From Motacilla alba alba (taxonomy: Eukaryota > Chordata > Aves > Passeriformes > Motacillidae), in contig NC_052021.1 of the NCBI RefSeq assembly GCF_015832195.1, positions 23,480,286 to 23,544,285 of the forward strand: 64,000 nt of DNA. The letters run 5' to 3'. The notes beneath the pieces are model-generated. The model searched no databases and was not told where the DNA came from. It worked only from the letters and a program-made list of their open reading frames with translations. Positions 1 through 14,383 of this stretch are shown here, in pieces. The translations under genes and the position numbers were made by a program. Every line of letters begins with the position of its first letter. The first letter of the stretch is position 1.

Positions 1-3819
<3,819 letters not shown>

Positions 3820-5130
3820 GGTGGCAGAGTGGAAGGGAGAATCGGGGGAAAAAAATAAAAATGGAATAAGAGGATTAAAACTTCAACAGGAGGAAAAGGT
3901 GATACAACCTTCTTTTTTTTGTTTATTTTTCTTTCTCCCCTCCAATATAATATGGGGACTAGACCTCGAAGGCCCAGCTTGTGGGGGACGTGTCACTCTG
4001 GGTTTTGTTAATCGTATTTGCCCTGCTCTGTGCAGCAGGGACTGATGTTTCTCAATGAGACCTTCTAAAGAATGGAATTTTTCCAACGGTGATTTTGGTG
4101 ATGGTTATTATGAGTTTGTTGGTTTTAGTTTTCCGAAACACTGCTTTATCTTGCAATCAGTAAAACTCAGCAAATCTCACCCTGGGAGGATACCAGATCA
4201 CCATAAGGCTTCAACCTCCAGGTGTCTTCCCAGAAGCAAGCAGCTTCTGACAGTGCCGGCAGTCAGTAGCCCAAGAGTTCTGGTTTGATATAGTGCTCTT
4301 GAGGCATTGGGGATTTCTTTTCATCTTTTTTCCTTTTTTTTTTTTTTTTTTTCTTTTCCTGATGTTAAGTTCCCTGAAGCTGGTGAATGCCCAAACACAT
4401 CAGCCCTATAATCTCTGGTGCTTCAGTGTTTAATATAGCAGGTAGGAAAAGTAGGAAGTTTCCCACTTGAAGCTGGTGACTGAAGGACCAGTTTCTTCTA
4501 GAAGGAGTGTTAGTGTACCTTAGGCAGTTTGAAAAGAAAGGGTTTGCAGAAATTTGCCTTTATGTGTCATTTTTAAACACAAGTGTGTTCCTTCAATGCC
4601 TCCAAGAGCACAGTTAGCAGTAGAATCCAGGCAGCTGGGCTGCCTTCCAAGTACTGTGGTCTCCGAATGACCTTTTCCCGGTGTGCTGCAAAAGGGCTTG
4701 GCTTTATTTTTGTCCTTTTTTTGCACCCCGATAGCAGCACACTGGAGTTCAGATGACAAAAGAACAGGGCTCTCCTTGGCCAGCGTGCCTTCAAGCTTTA
4801 GTGATGCATGTTGAACAAATGGAGACGAGAGCTCCGTCCATTGCGAAAGGGATGATGTACCTTGTAGATGTGGAAGACCTGCGCAGTATTTTTTTTTAAT
4901 CCAAAAATTTGGTGCGATTCTAATGATGACCACTTAAAGAAATGAATGTCTGTTTTCTTTCTTTTCTTTTTTTTTTTTATGGTGGCAACTGGCTACTGTA
5001 TAATGTCTGTGAGCGTGTGTGTGTGACTGCAATCCATGCATGCGAGTCCTACTGGTAATATGAAAACCTGCTGTAAGACTGCAAGAAAATTTACTGTAGC
5101 TTTGCTTTAATAAACAGTAGAGATTTTTGT
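3820..5130 (+). other. WBP1L: WBP1L 3' untranslated region
   Basis: AT-rich sequence follows the WBP1L stop codon, with a 19-base T run at 4334-4352 and a T-rich run at about 4953-4979. It ends at a canonical polyadenylation hexamer (5109-5114). The end is inferred from the hexamer. A second AATAAA at 6235-6240 would give a longer form. Confidence 0.65.
5109..5114 (+). terminator. WBP1L: Polyadenylation signal AATAAA of WBP1L
   Basis: A perfect AATAAA about 1.29 kb after the stop codon is followed within 20 bases by a T/G-rich stretch (atttttgttag), as expected for a cleavage site. AATAAA at 6235-6240 is an alternative distal site. Confidence 0.6.
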
Positions 5131-5667
5131 TAGTAACAACCTGAAGGAAGAAAAAAAAGAAAAAAAGAAGAACTGAAACTAACATTCCCTAGAGTGCTCA
5201 TGTGGAAGAGAGCACAGTTCAGACTATGTAACTTGTTGTCGGGATTTCTCCCCGTTCCTTTTATAATTATGGTCGTCAAGATCATTACTGTTATGGGGAA
5301 AAAACCATTGAAACCAGAACTTGGACATACTCAGATCTGATTGATTGAAAACCAAAATCAGTTTTAACTAAGGTGGAAACCAAAATATAATGCCTTTTCT
5401 GATAACTTGTCCATGTGTATGTGTATCATTTTGTGAGCTAAGAACAAGATCTGTCTGTAGTTTGTGGATTTGTTTGGTTATTCTACCTGGAGGTATGTTG
5501 GCACTGGCTGGCTGCAGTGCAGGGGAAGTGGTGCTTATGCCAGCATTTAACTGCACATTTGAGGAGAGCACTCTTACATTACAGGGTTTGGAAGAATCTC
5601 ACTCCTTTGCCCATCACAGCCTTTCTCTTTCCTCAGAACAGCAGATAAGGACAGCTCTTCAGTTTGG

Positions 5668-5725
5668 TTCTTAGGGTGCTCTTAAAAATGAAGGACTTCT
5701 TAGGGTACTCTTAAAAATGAAGGAC
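5668..5725. repeat. 29-bp tandem duplication
   Basis: Two head-to-tail copies of a 29-base unit (ttcttagggt... to ...gaaggac) lie at 5668-5696 and 5697-5725 and differ by a single G/A. The near identity suggests a recent local duplication downstream of WBP1L. Confidence 0.9.
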
Positions 5726-7799
5726 TTTGATTTGGATTCAAGAGACCTCATTCCTGGATGTCTGGAGCCTGGAGACCTGGATGAGTGGTGACAGAGAGGC
5801 TGCACGTGCCCTAGAGCCTGGCTTCGTGGGAGCTGGTCACTTCCAGTTGTGTACACTGACCACGTGTATCTTTTGAGAAGATAATTAAAGATCCCCAGTG
5901 CCACCCCCAGGAATTCTGTACATATTGGCACCTGGTTTTGTTCCTCACACCACAGAGGAAGCTAAAAAAAATCACATCAGTGTGTAAGGAATGGGGTTTA
6001 CTGCTGTAAGTCCTGGAGATAGTCCTGTGCCAGTGGGGGACTCTTTGCCAACATTTATTTGGCATAAGGAATCTCCATATTTGCTTTCCAGCCATCCCAC
6101 TCACGGCAGGGCAATCCTCTGGACATGGAGGTAAGTACCAGTAAGCCAAGCTGATATGTCTAATTTTAAAAAGTCAGGAAGAAGCAGTGCTGTGCTTCTT
6201 ATGACTCCTGGAGGTTTTTTGGGCATTTAGAGACAATAAATAAATGGGGCACAAACCATGTCTCTTCAGCTCACGAGTGCCTGAGGAGCAGGACTGTTAA
6301 TGGCTTACAGTGCTTTACGATTTTAGATCTGCAGCCAAGGGACAAGTGGTATGGGGAGAAGGAGTGACTCAGGGCAGGATATGGGGCATGTGAGCTCCTT
6401 GGATATACACTGGCTGCTGCCTCTTAGGGCAGGCAGAGGACTCCCAAAGCTCCAGCTTTGGAGCTTTAGAAAGGTGCTTGATCCTCACATCCTTCCCTGT
6501 GTAGGAAGCAAGTGTGTCCCAAAGAGAGCTCTTCTCCAAATGCACACTGTGTAAAATGCTGGAGGTGTGAAGGCATGGGCAGCTGTGCATCTCCAGCACT
6601 GGAATACCAAACCCCACCCATTCCCAGCTATAAGAGGTTGTTGTATTGGGAGTCATGGATATGTCATTTCCAAACTGAGTTGCAATAATGCAGCAGGTTT
6701 TACAGCAAATTAGTGTCAATCTGGTGCTCGGTGTTCTGAAGCTTACAGTGTGCTCTAGGTGTGGCTGCCAATGCTCCTTGAAGTCTGTTTTTGCTGGAGT
6801 CCGTGGCCGTGTGGAGCTGCTTGCACGGAATGTTTTTGGCCACTGAAGCTGGTTCTGAGGGCAAGGACCCGGCAGGTGTCCTGGTGGGCTGGGGTTGTGT
6901 TGCCTGGGGACAGGTGAAGAGCACAGTGTGGTGGCTCAGCAAGTGTCCCCTGGGCACGACAGGGGGTCTCCTGGGAGCAGTGGGTACTGCAGCATCTCCT
7001 CGGTGTTCCCAAAGGACTTTTCAGCTCTGCAATGATGCAAACTCATCATCTGAGAGCAGTGGTGTGATCTTCCTGCCATGTATCATTGCATGTTTGTACA
7101 ACCCTGTGGCTGGGTGTTGGCTGAAGATGGAGGAGGAGGGAATTGTGTCTTGATGCTTGCTGGCAGCCTGCTCTCAGAGCTTTGCCTGCCTAACTGGAGG
7201 CTAAGGAAAGCTAAGGTGCAGTTAAGCCTCTGTGTTACACTGTCATCAAAAGCTTCCTGGGGCAGGAAGCCTGGAGAGAAGCAAAATGAGTGGCTCCACT
7301 GCCAGCATGAGGCTGTTCTGCCGAGCGATGGGAGATTCGGGCTCCCTGGACACCCCTCACCACTTGGGAAAGTGAGTCAGTGGTTCTGAGTTCCTGCTCT
7401 GCACTGCCAGGGCTCCCCAGCCATATTTCCTCTGGTTCTCTGCATGCCCTGGCTGGGCTCATCCCAGCCTGACCTGCTCCTGGCAGAGCTTGGCAGGGAT
7501 CTGGGGCACAGCCCAGCTCCAGTGAATAAACTCCTTTGCTGTCCTGAATGAGTGGTTCTCCTCGAAGGCTGCTGCTTCCTGGCCCCCGTCACCACCTGTG
7601 CAGCACATCGCAGGGAGGCTTTTGGTGCTGTTTTCTTTTTTCTTTAGTTTATATAGGAAAAGCCAGGGCGGGAGTGGGGGCAGACAGGCAGCCCCTGGCT
7701 CAGGCAGGCCCCACAGCATCCCACAGTTGGCAGCCTGGGAAGGCCAGGATGAGTTTCCTCTTCATCAGAGCTGGTTCCCCCCATCCTTGCAGCACAGAT

Positions 7800-8060
7800 C
7801 TGTTTTTATCAGATGGGACGGGTGCCCGCTGCGGGGCCGTCGCGACGGTGGTGCAAGCACTGCAGTCTCTGTGCCGGGGGGGTCACAGGCTGCCGGCTTC
7901 TTGCTCGATTTGTTTTCGACCGGCAAACAGCTGTGTCCTGAGGTCTGTGCTTACTCAGCTCTCCTGGCCCCACGCCCGGTGCAGAGCCCGCAGGTATTCC
8001 AAGCGTCTCCTGCTCCTCCTGGGCTGGCCGTCAGTCTCCGGCACAGTCCAGGGTCAGCCG
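7800..8060. other. Small CpG-rich patch in intergenic DNA
   Basis: Local enrichment of CpG stands out against CpG-poor flanks and includes the perfect 12-base palindrome CCGTCGCGACGG at 7837-7848. It lies about 5.5 kb downstream of the CYP17A1 start region and about 2.1 kb beyond its stop codon. It is not attached to any exon I can recognise. An unmethylated regulatory element is possible but unproven. Confidence 0.35.
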
Positions 8061-10063
8061 GTGCCTGGTGCAAAGACAAGCCTCTCAAATTTGGAGGGCT
8101 TCTGAGCTGAGCCCTATGGCGCAGCTGGGTTGGCCAAGTGCTGTGGGGGTGGCTGTGCCCCCCAAAATGAGTTTGTGCAATGGAAAGTCTCAGGCTTGCT
8201 CTGCCCAGTGCCCTCAGCAAGCTGCACATCTGCTTCACGGTGTACCCAAGAAATGGCGTGGGAATGAAAAACCTTCATTCTTTCCATCGTCACCAGTTCC
8301 TCCCTGGCAGACCCCCTTTGCCTCAGGGAGCTGGAGCCAGTGGCCCAGGTGAAGCTTTCTGGTGGAGCCAGGGGTTTGGGTGCAGCAGCACAGCCCCGGA
8401 GCAGCTGTCAGGATAGAAATACCAGCCGGGTGATTCAGCAGTGCCTCTGCCCACTCCCAGAGCAGGGAGCAGCCGTGCCGGGGGCTGTTTACCAGCTCAC
8501 AAAGTGCCAGGCAGCTGGTTCTGGGCTCTGAATTTCCCCAGCAGCATCTTCTCCCGGTGGGGAGGAGGTGGGGTGGGTAGGGGGCAAGAAACCCTGCAGC
8601 AGGACCCAGCTTGGGCTGCTGAGATTTGCAGCACATGCTGGTCTCCCAGCGTAGGACAACACATGCAGCCCTGGCAAATGGGAAAGGTGGATTGCAGGAG
8701 GCTGTGGCTGGAGGCATTCTCCAGGTTAGAAACATCCCTGGTTCAAAAGTCCCCATTTCTGCCCCAAGGTGCATTTAGTACTTGTGTGGGTGCATTGGCA
8801 AACAGCAAGGTGTCAGCCCCTTGTTGATTCTGGCAAAGAGAAAATCCTTTCCCTTACCAAGAGCAAAATCAAATGCCTTGGCAAAGGGCTACAAATGTGC
8901 TGGAGGTCCTGTTGGTGCTCCTAGAGGCATCACAATGTTACAGGAGACTGGAGTGGAGCCTCCCTGCCAGTGTGTGCTGCCAGTGGAAGGATTTGGGGCA
9001 GGGGAAGGACAAGGCTGGCATGGAGGTGCCAATCCCCAGGAAAGCCCAGGGCATCATGTTTAGCCAAATTTTCCCAAAGCCCATTCTGAGTCCCGTGTCC
9101 CCCTTCACCCATAGCAGAAGTAAAGTGATAGGAAACCAAGTGGCACCCCTGGTGTGATGGAAACAGGCAGGAAAGCAGGAGGGTATGTGGGGCTCAGCCC
9201 TTGTAAGCCATCAGAGACTCTGTGCAGCAGCAGTGGGGCTGGGCTCCTGCTGTGCTCCCTCTGCCCAGCTTCCGCTGGGTCAGATGCTCTGATCAGCCTG
9301 AGGATTGCCCTTGGGACAGGTATGCACATGGCAGTTCTTCCTCCAGTTCCTCCCTACCACCCTGAGCCCCCAGGAAAATGGACTGGGAGGAGGGGAGGAC
9401 GTTCCCAGTGCTGTGCAAATGCGTTGCCTTCATCATCACCCTCGTGACACAAGCTGACAGGACCCATTTGGCATCGGATGCTGGTGTTGAAGGGGCTGCA
9501 TGAAAGCCAAGTGCTGGGGGTTTGGAAAAACTCATATACACTGAGCAGGAGGTTCAGTGGTGGAGAAGTTTATGTCTGTTTTCCTGCCTGCAGAGAAGGC
9601 AGGGGGGAAATGAGGGGGTGTGCAGGGCTGGGGTGTCACATTGTGCTGGGGCTCTGTGGGGCTTTCCTCTCTGCCTTGGCCACTTTCCCTCCAGGGGCCC
9701 TGAGCCATAGCTGTGCAACTATTTAGTTAAGTATTAAGAGGTCAAGTAATAGAGAACCAGAAACCTAATTACATGCTGCCCTCCATGGCACAGTAGTTTT
9801 TGGCAAAAGCAAAGCAAACACGGCCCCTTGCGTTATGGGAAGGTTGTGCTGCTGCTGCTGCTAGAGAGATGGCCAAATTCCAGCCAGTGAGTGCTAAGGA
9901 TAGTGAGCAGGCAGGAGCTGCCACGCTGCTGCAGAGAGGCCACAGCCTCCCACCTGAGCCCAGTGCTCCCAGCAAAATGTGGGGCCACCATACATCTTAC
10001 ACTTAACCCTGTCCTCCATCTCCTGCCCAAAAACAGCCGGAGCCATGCTGTGTTGGGAATAGC

Positions 10064-10069
10064 TTTATC
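10064..10069 (-). terminator. CYP17A1: Candidate variant polyadenylation signal (GATAAA) of CYP17A1
   Basis: Read on the minus strand this is GATAAA, a known weak variant hexamer, about 80 bases after the CYP17A1 stop codon. I saw no canonical AATAAA on this strand close downstream of the stop, so this is the best nearby candidate. The 3'UTR would then be roughly 100 bases. Confidence 0.25.
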
Positions 10070-10149
10070 GGGATAATCCCTCATCCATGGGGCAGCCTCT
10101 GTGGTCCCACCCCCCACCCCCCCTGCCTGGGATCCAGGGCTCCTCCCCA

Positions 10150-13100
10150 TCATGAGGCCGCTCTCCAGGCCTCCCTCAGCCTGGCCTTCACCTGAAACTT
10201 CTGCACCTGCAGCACGACACCAAACTTGCCCTCCAACGAGGGCAGGGGCTGGTCCTCAGGGCACTCCAGCGTGAACCTCTGCAGCACCCAGGCCAGGAAG
10301 AGGAAGAGCTCCATCTTGGCCAGGACTTTTCCCAGGCAGACACGGATCCCAGCTCCAAAGGGGAGGTAGCTGGGTGAGGGTGAATGGATGTGCTGGCCCC
10401 GCTCATCCAGGAAGCGGCCTGCAAGGGGAAGGGGCACCACTGGCATCAGCAGGCTGACCCTTCTGCCTGAGACCCGCCCGAGTTCATCACGTGTGTGTCC
10501 CTTCCAGGAGCTGCAGGAGCAGGAGGTGCGAATGCCCCAGATGGGCAGGAGCGGGATCCAACCTCCCAGCACCAAGCCTCCCCCAGGGCTCAGCTTCTGC
10601 TGCACCCACCCGGCCATCCCCTGGCCCACAAGGGGATGAGGATCACACAACCCACCAGGATTGAACTCCTCAGGCTTGTCCCACTCCTTCTCGTCGTGGT
10701 GCACAGACCAGAGGTTGATGATGACCCTGGCACCCTTGGGGATGGAGTATTCCCCAATGCTGCAAAGCAGACACAGAGTGAGGCAGTCGCTCCCTCCCCC
10801 ACAGTCTCTGCCCCTGACCTGGGTGTGCCCCAGGGGGGTCTCACCTGGTGTCGGCAAGGGACACGTGCGGGATGAGCAGGGGGGACACGGGCCGGATGCG
10901 CAGCACTTCACTGATGGTGGCCTCCAGGTAGGGCAGCAGCGGGCGGTCACTGAGGTGGGGGTGACGCACCAGGCCGATCTTGTGGTCCATTTCCTCCTGG
11001 ATCTTCCTCTGGATCTGGGAAGAAAGCAAAGACCATTGTGGGAGCCCAGGGAGCAGGTGCCCTGTGCACAGTGGAGTACACCTAGCATCATCAGCATGTC
11101 CTATCAGCTTGTGTGGGGCAGAAGTGCCCACAGCCTGATCCTGCTTATCTGCAGGGCCTGACTTCTCTTCTGGCACCTGCCTTCCCCCAAAACTCCCCAT
11201 TATGCCCCTGGTGCTGGGGGGAACCCAAGCCCCCGCTGTAGGGTGCAGACCCTACCTCAGGGTAATGGAGCAGGTAGAGCACAGCCCATTTGAGCACAGT
11301 CGTGGTGGTCTCCACACCGGCCCCAAAGATGTCCCCCACCGTCATGAGGAGGTGGTCATCAGTCAGCTCCAGCCCTGGCTCCAGAGGGCTGCTGTTCTCA
11401 GCACTGAGCCTCACTTGCAGGAGGGCATCCATGAGGTCCTTCACGGTGTCTCCACAGAAAGCTTCCTGCCGAGGGACATGCATGAGCCAGGCTGTCCTGG
11501 GCACAGGGCCACCACCCCAACCCCAGCATCTCCCTGTCCTAGCCCTGCTAGCACCTTGTGTTCAGTGAATTTCTGCTGGAGCAGCTGGTCCCGGACCTGG
11601 AGGCATTTCTTCAGCAGGGTCAGGTCCTTATTGGGAAATATCTGAAAGAAAAGCACATTACAGCAGTCTACAGCTCAGCCCAGCCCCTGCAGGCCCCCAG
11701 GCACTCACTCTGTGCCCACCAGTGTACTGGCTCTTGTGGGTCACCAGGACAGGGATGCTCCTCAGTGGGGCTCCTACAGGACACATCCCAGCTCCTTTCT
11801 CTCATCTGAGGTGAGAGGAATGGGCAGTGCCCATGTTCCTGCTCACCTGGAGCCAGGGGAAGATGTCCACCAAGCTCTCCTTGGCCACGGTGTCCACGAT
11901 ACCCTGGCTGTACTCCAGCATGGCCTCGAACTCGGGGTCCCCACGGCGGTATGAGGAGTTGAAGCAGAGGGAGCAGACCACGTTGGTGACAGCCCGTGTG
12001 AGCTCGGGGGCCATGTCCAGGGCCGTGTCCTGCGCAGCGCTGAGCGTCTCACACAGGGATGCAGCCTCCCGGCAGACTGGGGTGGAGGAGAGGCAGGCCA
12101 GGGGGTGAGGAGTGAGTGATGATTAAGCCAAGGGGGTGAAAGGGCAACTGGGGGCTGGAAGGAGAGGTCCCCTGCTCATTCAGGGTGTGCAGCCTGCAGA
12201 GGGCACCCCCCAGACAGGGCTGGGCCCTGAGGGGCTGGGATGGGCAGAAGGGACAATGCTGGGTGCTGGGGAGGAGCAGAGAGAATGGCGATGTGCAAGG
12301 ATGTCCTCCTGGGCGGAGTGCAGAGCTGGCTCCATGCCTCAGTCTCCCCATCTGTGAGTGAGGGGAACTAAAGTTCAGGGTAGAAAACACATGGAGAGGT
12401 GTTGGTAAAGTACAGGGGATATAAGGAGAGGGACAGAGCCCCTGCCTGGCAAGCTGAGGGGATACCAGGGGACACGGGCTGAGCCACTGTCTTTCCTTCG
12501 TTCCCAGGGAATCAGGGCACTAAAGAAGAAAAAGTACCGCGTGGGAGGGAACCAGAGCTGGGAGCGAGCCTGGGGCTGGAGGGAGGCACTTACTGATCCT
12601 CTCGAGGGCGAGCGAGCCCTCCCCGAACATGGAGAGGGCAGTGTGCACCAGCTTGCGCTGGAACTTCCAGAGGGGCCCGTAGCTGGCGAAGGCGATGTCC
12701 TTGCCCCCCCGGGACAGCAGGTCCGTGGTCACCTGAGGGACAGGCAGTCCCAGGGTCATCCCGCTGCAGGGCAGCCCCGCGGGGGATGGATGATCATCTC
12801 ACCCCATCCCAGAAATGGGCCGGGGGGCTAGAGGTTAATGCAGGCAGGCAAAGCACAGGACACGAGGTTTGCTTTCTCCCTGCCAAGGACTGATAAAGAG
12901 ATTTGGGGACAGATGCAAAGGTTAGGGCTCTAGGATGCCCAGGGAACTTAAGGGGTACAGGGAGCCTGGTAGTACCTGAACCCATATCCCCGTGCCTAGG
13001 AATGCAGCCAGCTGCAGGAAAAACAGGCACCCTTGGGATGGAGGATGACAGGGCTCGCCCTGGGGAACAGGGTGTGGAGGGGCCGCCCTGCCCCTAGCTT

Positions 13101-13547
13101 GCTGCAGGCAGGCTGGGGAGGGGACACGGACCCTGCAGCGTGCCAGTGTCTGTCTTGGGAGCGTCCCCCTCCTCACCCCACGCCACAGTGGGAAGGGGTC
13201 CCCAAGACCTGCTGCCGACTCACGGTGCGGGGCCGTCCGGCGAAGTCTTTGCCCTTCTTCAGCAGCACCTCCCTGGCGTGCCGATAGCTGTTCACCACCA
13301 CCACGTAGTGGGAGCCCATCCAGAGGGCGTAGAGGCTGCCATACTGGCCCTGCAGGCGCCACAGCCGCAGGTGGAGCTGGGGGTGCCCGGCCAGCTGCAG
13401 CAGGCTCCCCACCAGCGGCAGGGCCGGCAGGCTCCGTGGGCGCCCCAAAGCCGTCGCCGTGGCCATGGGCAGGGTGTCCCTCCGTCGCGCCAGCCGCCAG
13501 GTGCAGAGCAGGGCCAGGGCCAGCAGCAGGGCGCCCAGCAGCGCCAT
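10150..13547 (-). CDS. CYP17A1: CYP17A1, steroid 17-alpha-hydroxylase/17,20-lyase (complete, 8 exons)
   Basis: This microsomal P450 17-hydroxylates pregnenolone and progesterone and cleaves the C17-C20 bond to give C19 androgens. Exons in transcript order: 13224-13547, 12594-12732, 11847-12076, 11555-11641, 11256-11465, 10845-11014, 10656-10759 and 10150-10418, totalling 1533 bp (510 aa plus TGA); all junctions are in frame, and human is 508 aa. The ATG sits in a strong context (CCGCCATGG). Features: N-terminal membrane anchor (residues 2-18), proline-rich hinge (LPALPLVGS), I-helix FGAGVETT with acid/alcohol pair Glu312-Thr313, ExxR (Glu366-Arg369), NPGRF, and haem loop [10 protein letters not shown] with Cys449. 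By my residue alignment human Arg239 and Arg347 are retained (Arg248, Arg354), but human Arg358 is Ser365, Asn202 is Ser211 and Ala105 is Leu114. The exon 4 donor (AAG|GTGCTA) is weak. It is divergent from BORCS7, with a TATA box just upstream. Expression is expected in gonad and adrenal. Confidence 0.96.
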
Positions 13548-13585
13548 GGCGGGGCCGGCTGCGCGGCTGCGGCGCGCGGGGGGCC

Positions 13586-13591
13586 CTTATA
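13586..13591 (-). promoter_or_regulatory. CYP17A1: TATA box of CYP17A1
   Basis: On the minus strand this reads TATAAG within GCTATAAGGGCC, about 40 bases upstream of the CYP17A1 ATG. A start site about 30 bases downstream gives a 5'UTR of only some 10-15 bases, which is short but compatible with the TATA-driven promoters of steroidogenic P450 genes. Confidence 0.6.
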
Positions 13592-13606
13592 GCGGCTGCG
13601 GGGTCG

Positions 13607-13615
13607 TCTCCTTGA
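13607..13615 (-). promoter_or_regulatory. CYP17A1: Candidate SF-1 (NR5A1) half-site of CYP17A1
   Basis: The minus strand reads TCAAGGAGA, about 16 bases upstream of the TATA box. The SF-1 consensus is TCAAGGTCA, so the TCAAGG core is intact but two of the last three bases differ. Mammalian CYP17A1 promoters carry SF-1 sites in the same proximal position. The assignment is inference. Confidence 0.35.
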
Positions 13616-14017
13616 CTCTGAGGCGGGCTCGGCTCCTTATCGGGGGGACAAGGAGGGGGAGCCGAGCGCTGGGCCCGGGGCCAGCTCTGCAGCTGTGGGC
13701 GCATGGCGGGGGGCGAGGGCAGCGGGGCCACGGCCACCCTGGGTGGCCATGGGGGAGCTGCTTCCAGCGCGCTGGGGGCCAGGGGGATCCCAGGGGATGC
13801 CCAGGGTCGGATCCGTCCTTGGGGCTCCATCCCCAGGGCCCTGTGGTGGGCCAGGGGTGCGGGGACAGCTCGAGGTCTGTCCTGGGTGCCGAGAGCACAG
13901 CTGGGGGGTCCGGCGGGCACTGAAATCCATCCCCAGCCGGGGAGCGCCTCGACAGATCCGGGAGGGAATGGGCAGCACTAGAAATGTTGGTAAGCGCGGA
14001 GCATCCCTCATCGTCAG

Positions 14018-14215
14018 CTCTTGTCAGTGCTGGGGAGACACGGATAGCACGGGACACTGCTGGGCAGCCCTCGGCAATGCTGGTGAGCGCCGGTCAGCCC
14101 CTGGTACCATTGGTCAACCCTGGTCAGTACAGGGCAAGTACTGGCCAGGGCTGAGAAACTCTGGTCAGCGCTGGTCAGCCTTGGTCTGTGCTTGTCAGTG
14201 CTGGGCAGCCTGTGG
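14018..14215. repeat. Degenerate decamer minisatellite
   Basis: Variants of a roughly 10-base unit, ctggtcagcg or ctgggcagcc, recur many times (for example ggtcagcccctggtac, then ctggtcagcgctggtcagcc). The copies are imperfect and spacing varies, so this looks like an old or actively mutating minisatellite between two promoters. Confidence 0.6.
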
Positions 14216-14383
14216 GTGTCCGTGCCCGAGGCGATGCGGTATCCTGGGGGAATCCTTTGGGAGCTGAAGCCCCTCCCGGCAGTATCCCCGACCACCGCGG
14301 GCTCTGCGCCTTCCCGAGCCTTCAGGCCCCCGGCGCTCGCCGTAGCGGCTCCCGGGCGTAGGCGGGTCGGGCACGGGCGGGGT

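Larger units (their letters stand above)
5131..10049. other. Intergenic region between WBP1L and CYP17A1
   Basis: The two genes converge on this interval. The longest open frames (for example 7548-8105 and 7598-8110, +) show no recognisable domain, are overlapping frames of one GC-rich stretch, and are best treated as chance. Visible content is a 29-bp tandem duplication (5668-5725), a distal AATAAA (6235-6240) and a small CpG-rich patch near 7.8-8.06 kb. No RNA gene is recognised. Confidence 0.7.

Noticed and set aside
3850..3860. AATAAA soon after the WBP1L stop
   Set aside because: Within 40 bases of the stop and embedded in an A-rich run; the signal at 5109 has better context.
7548..8110. 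Two overlapping plus-strand open frames of 170-185 codons in intergenic DNA
   Set aside because: No domain or family resemblance, different frames of the same stretch, and no flanking promoter or splice context; consistent with chance in GC-rich sequence.
12922..13920. 332-codon minus-strand frame over CYP17A1 exon 1 and the intergenic region
   Set aside because: It is another frame of the GC-rich exon and promoter; the real exon in a different frame gives a clear P450 N-terminus.
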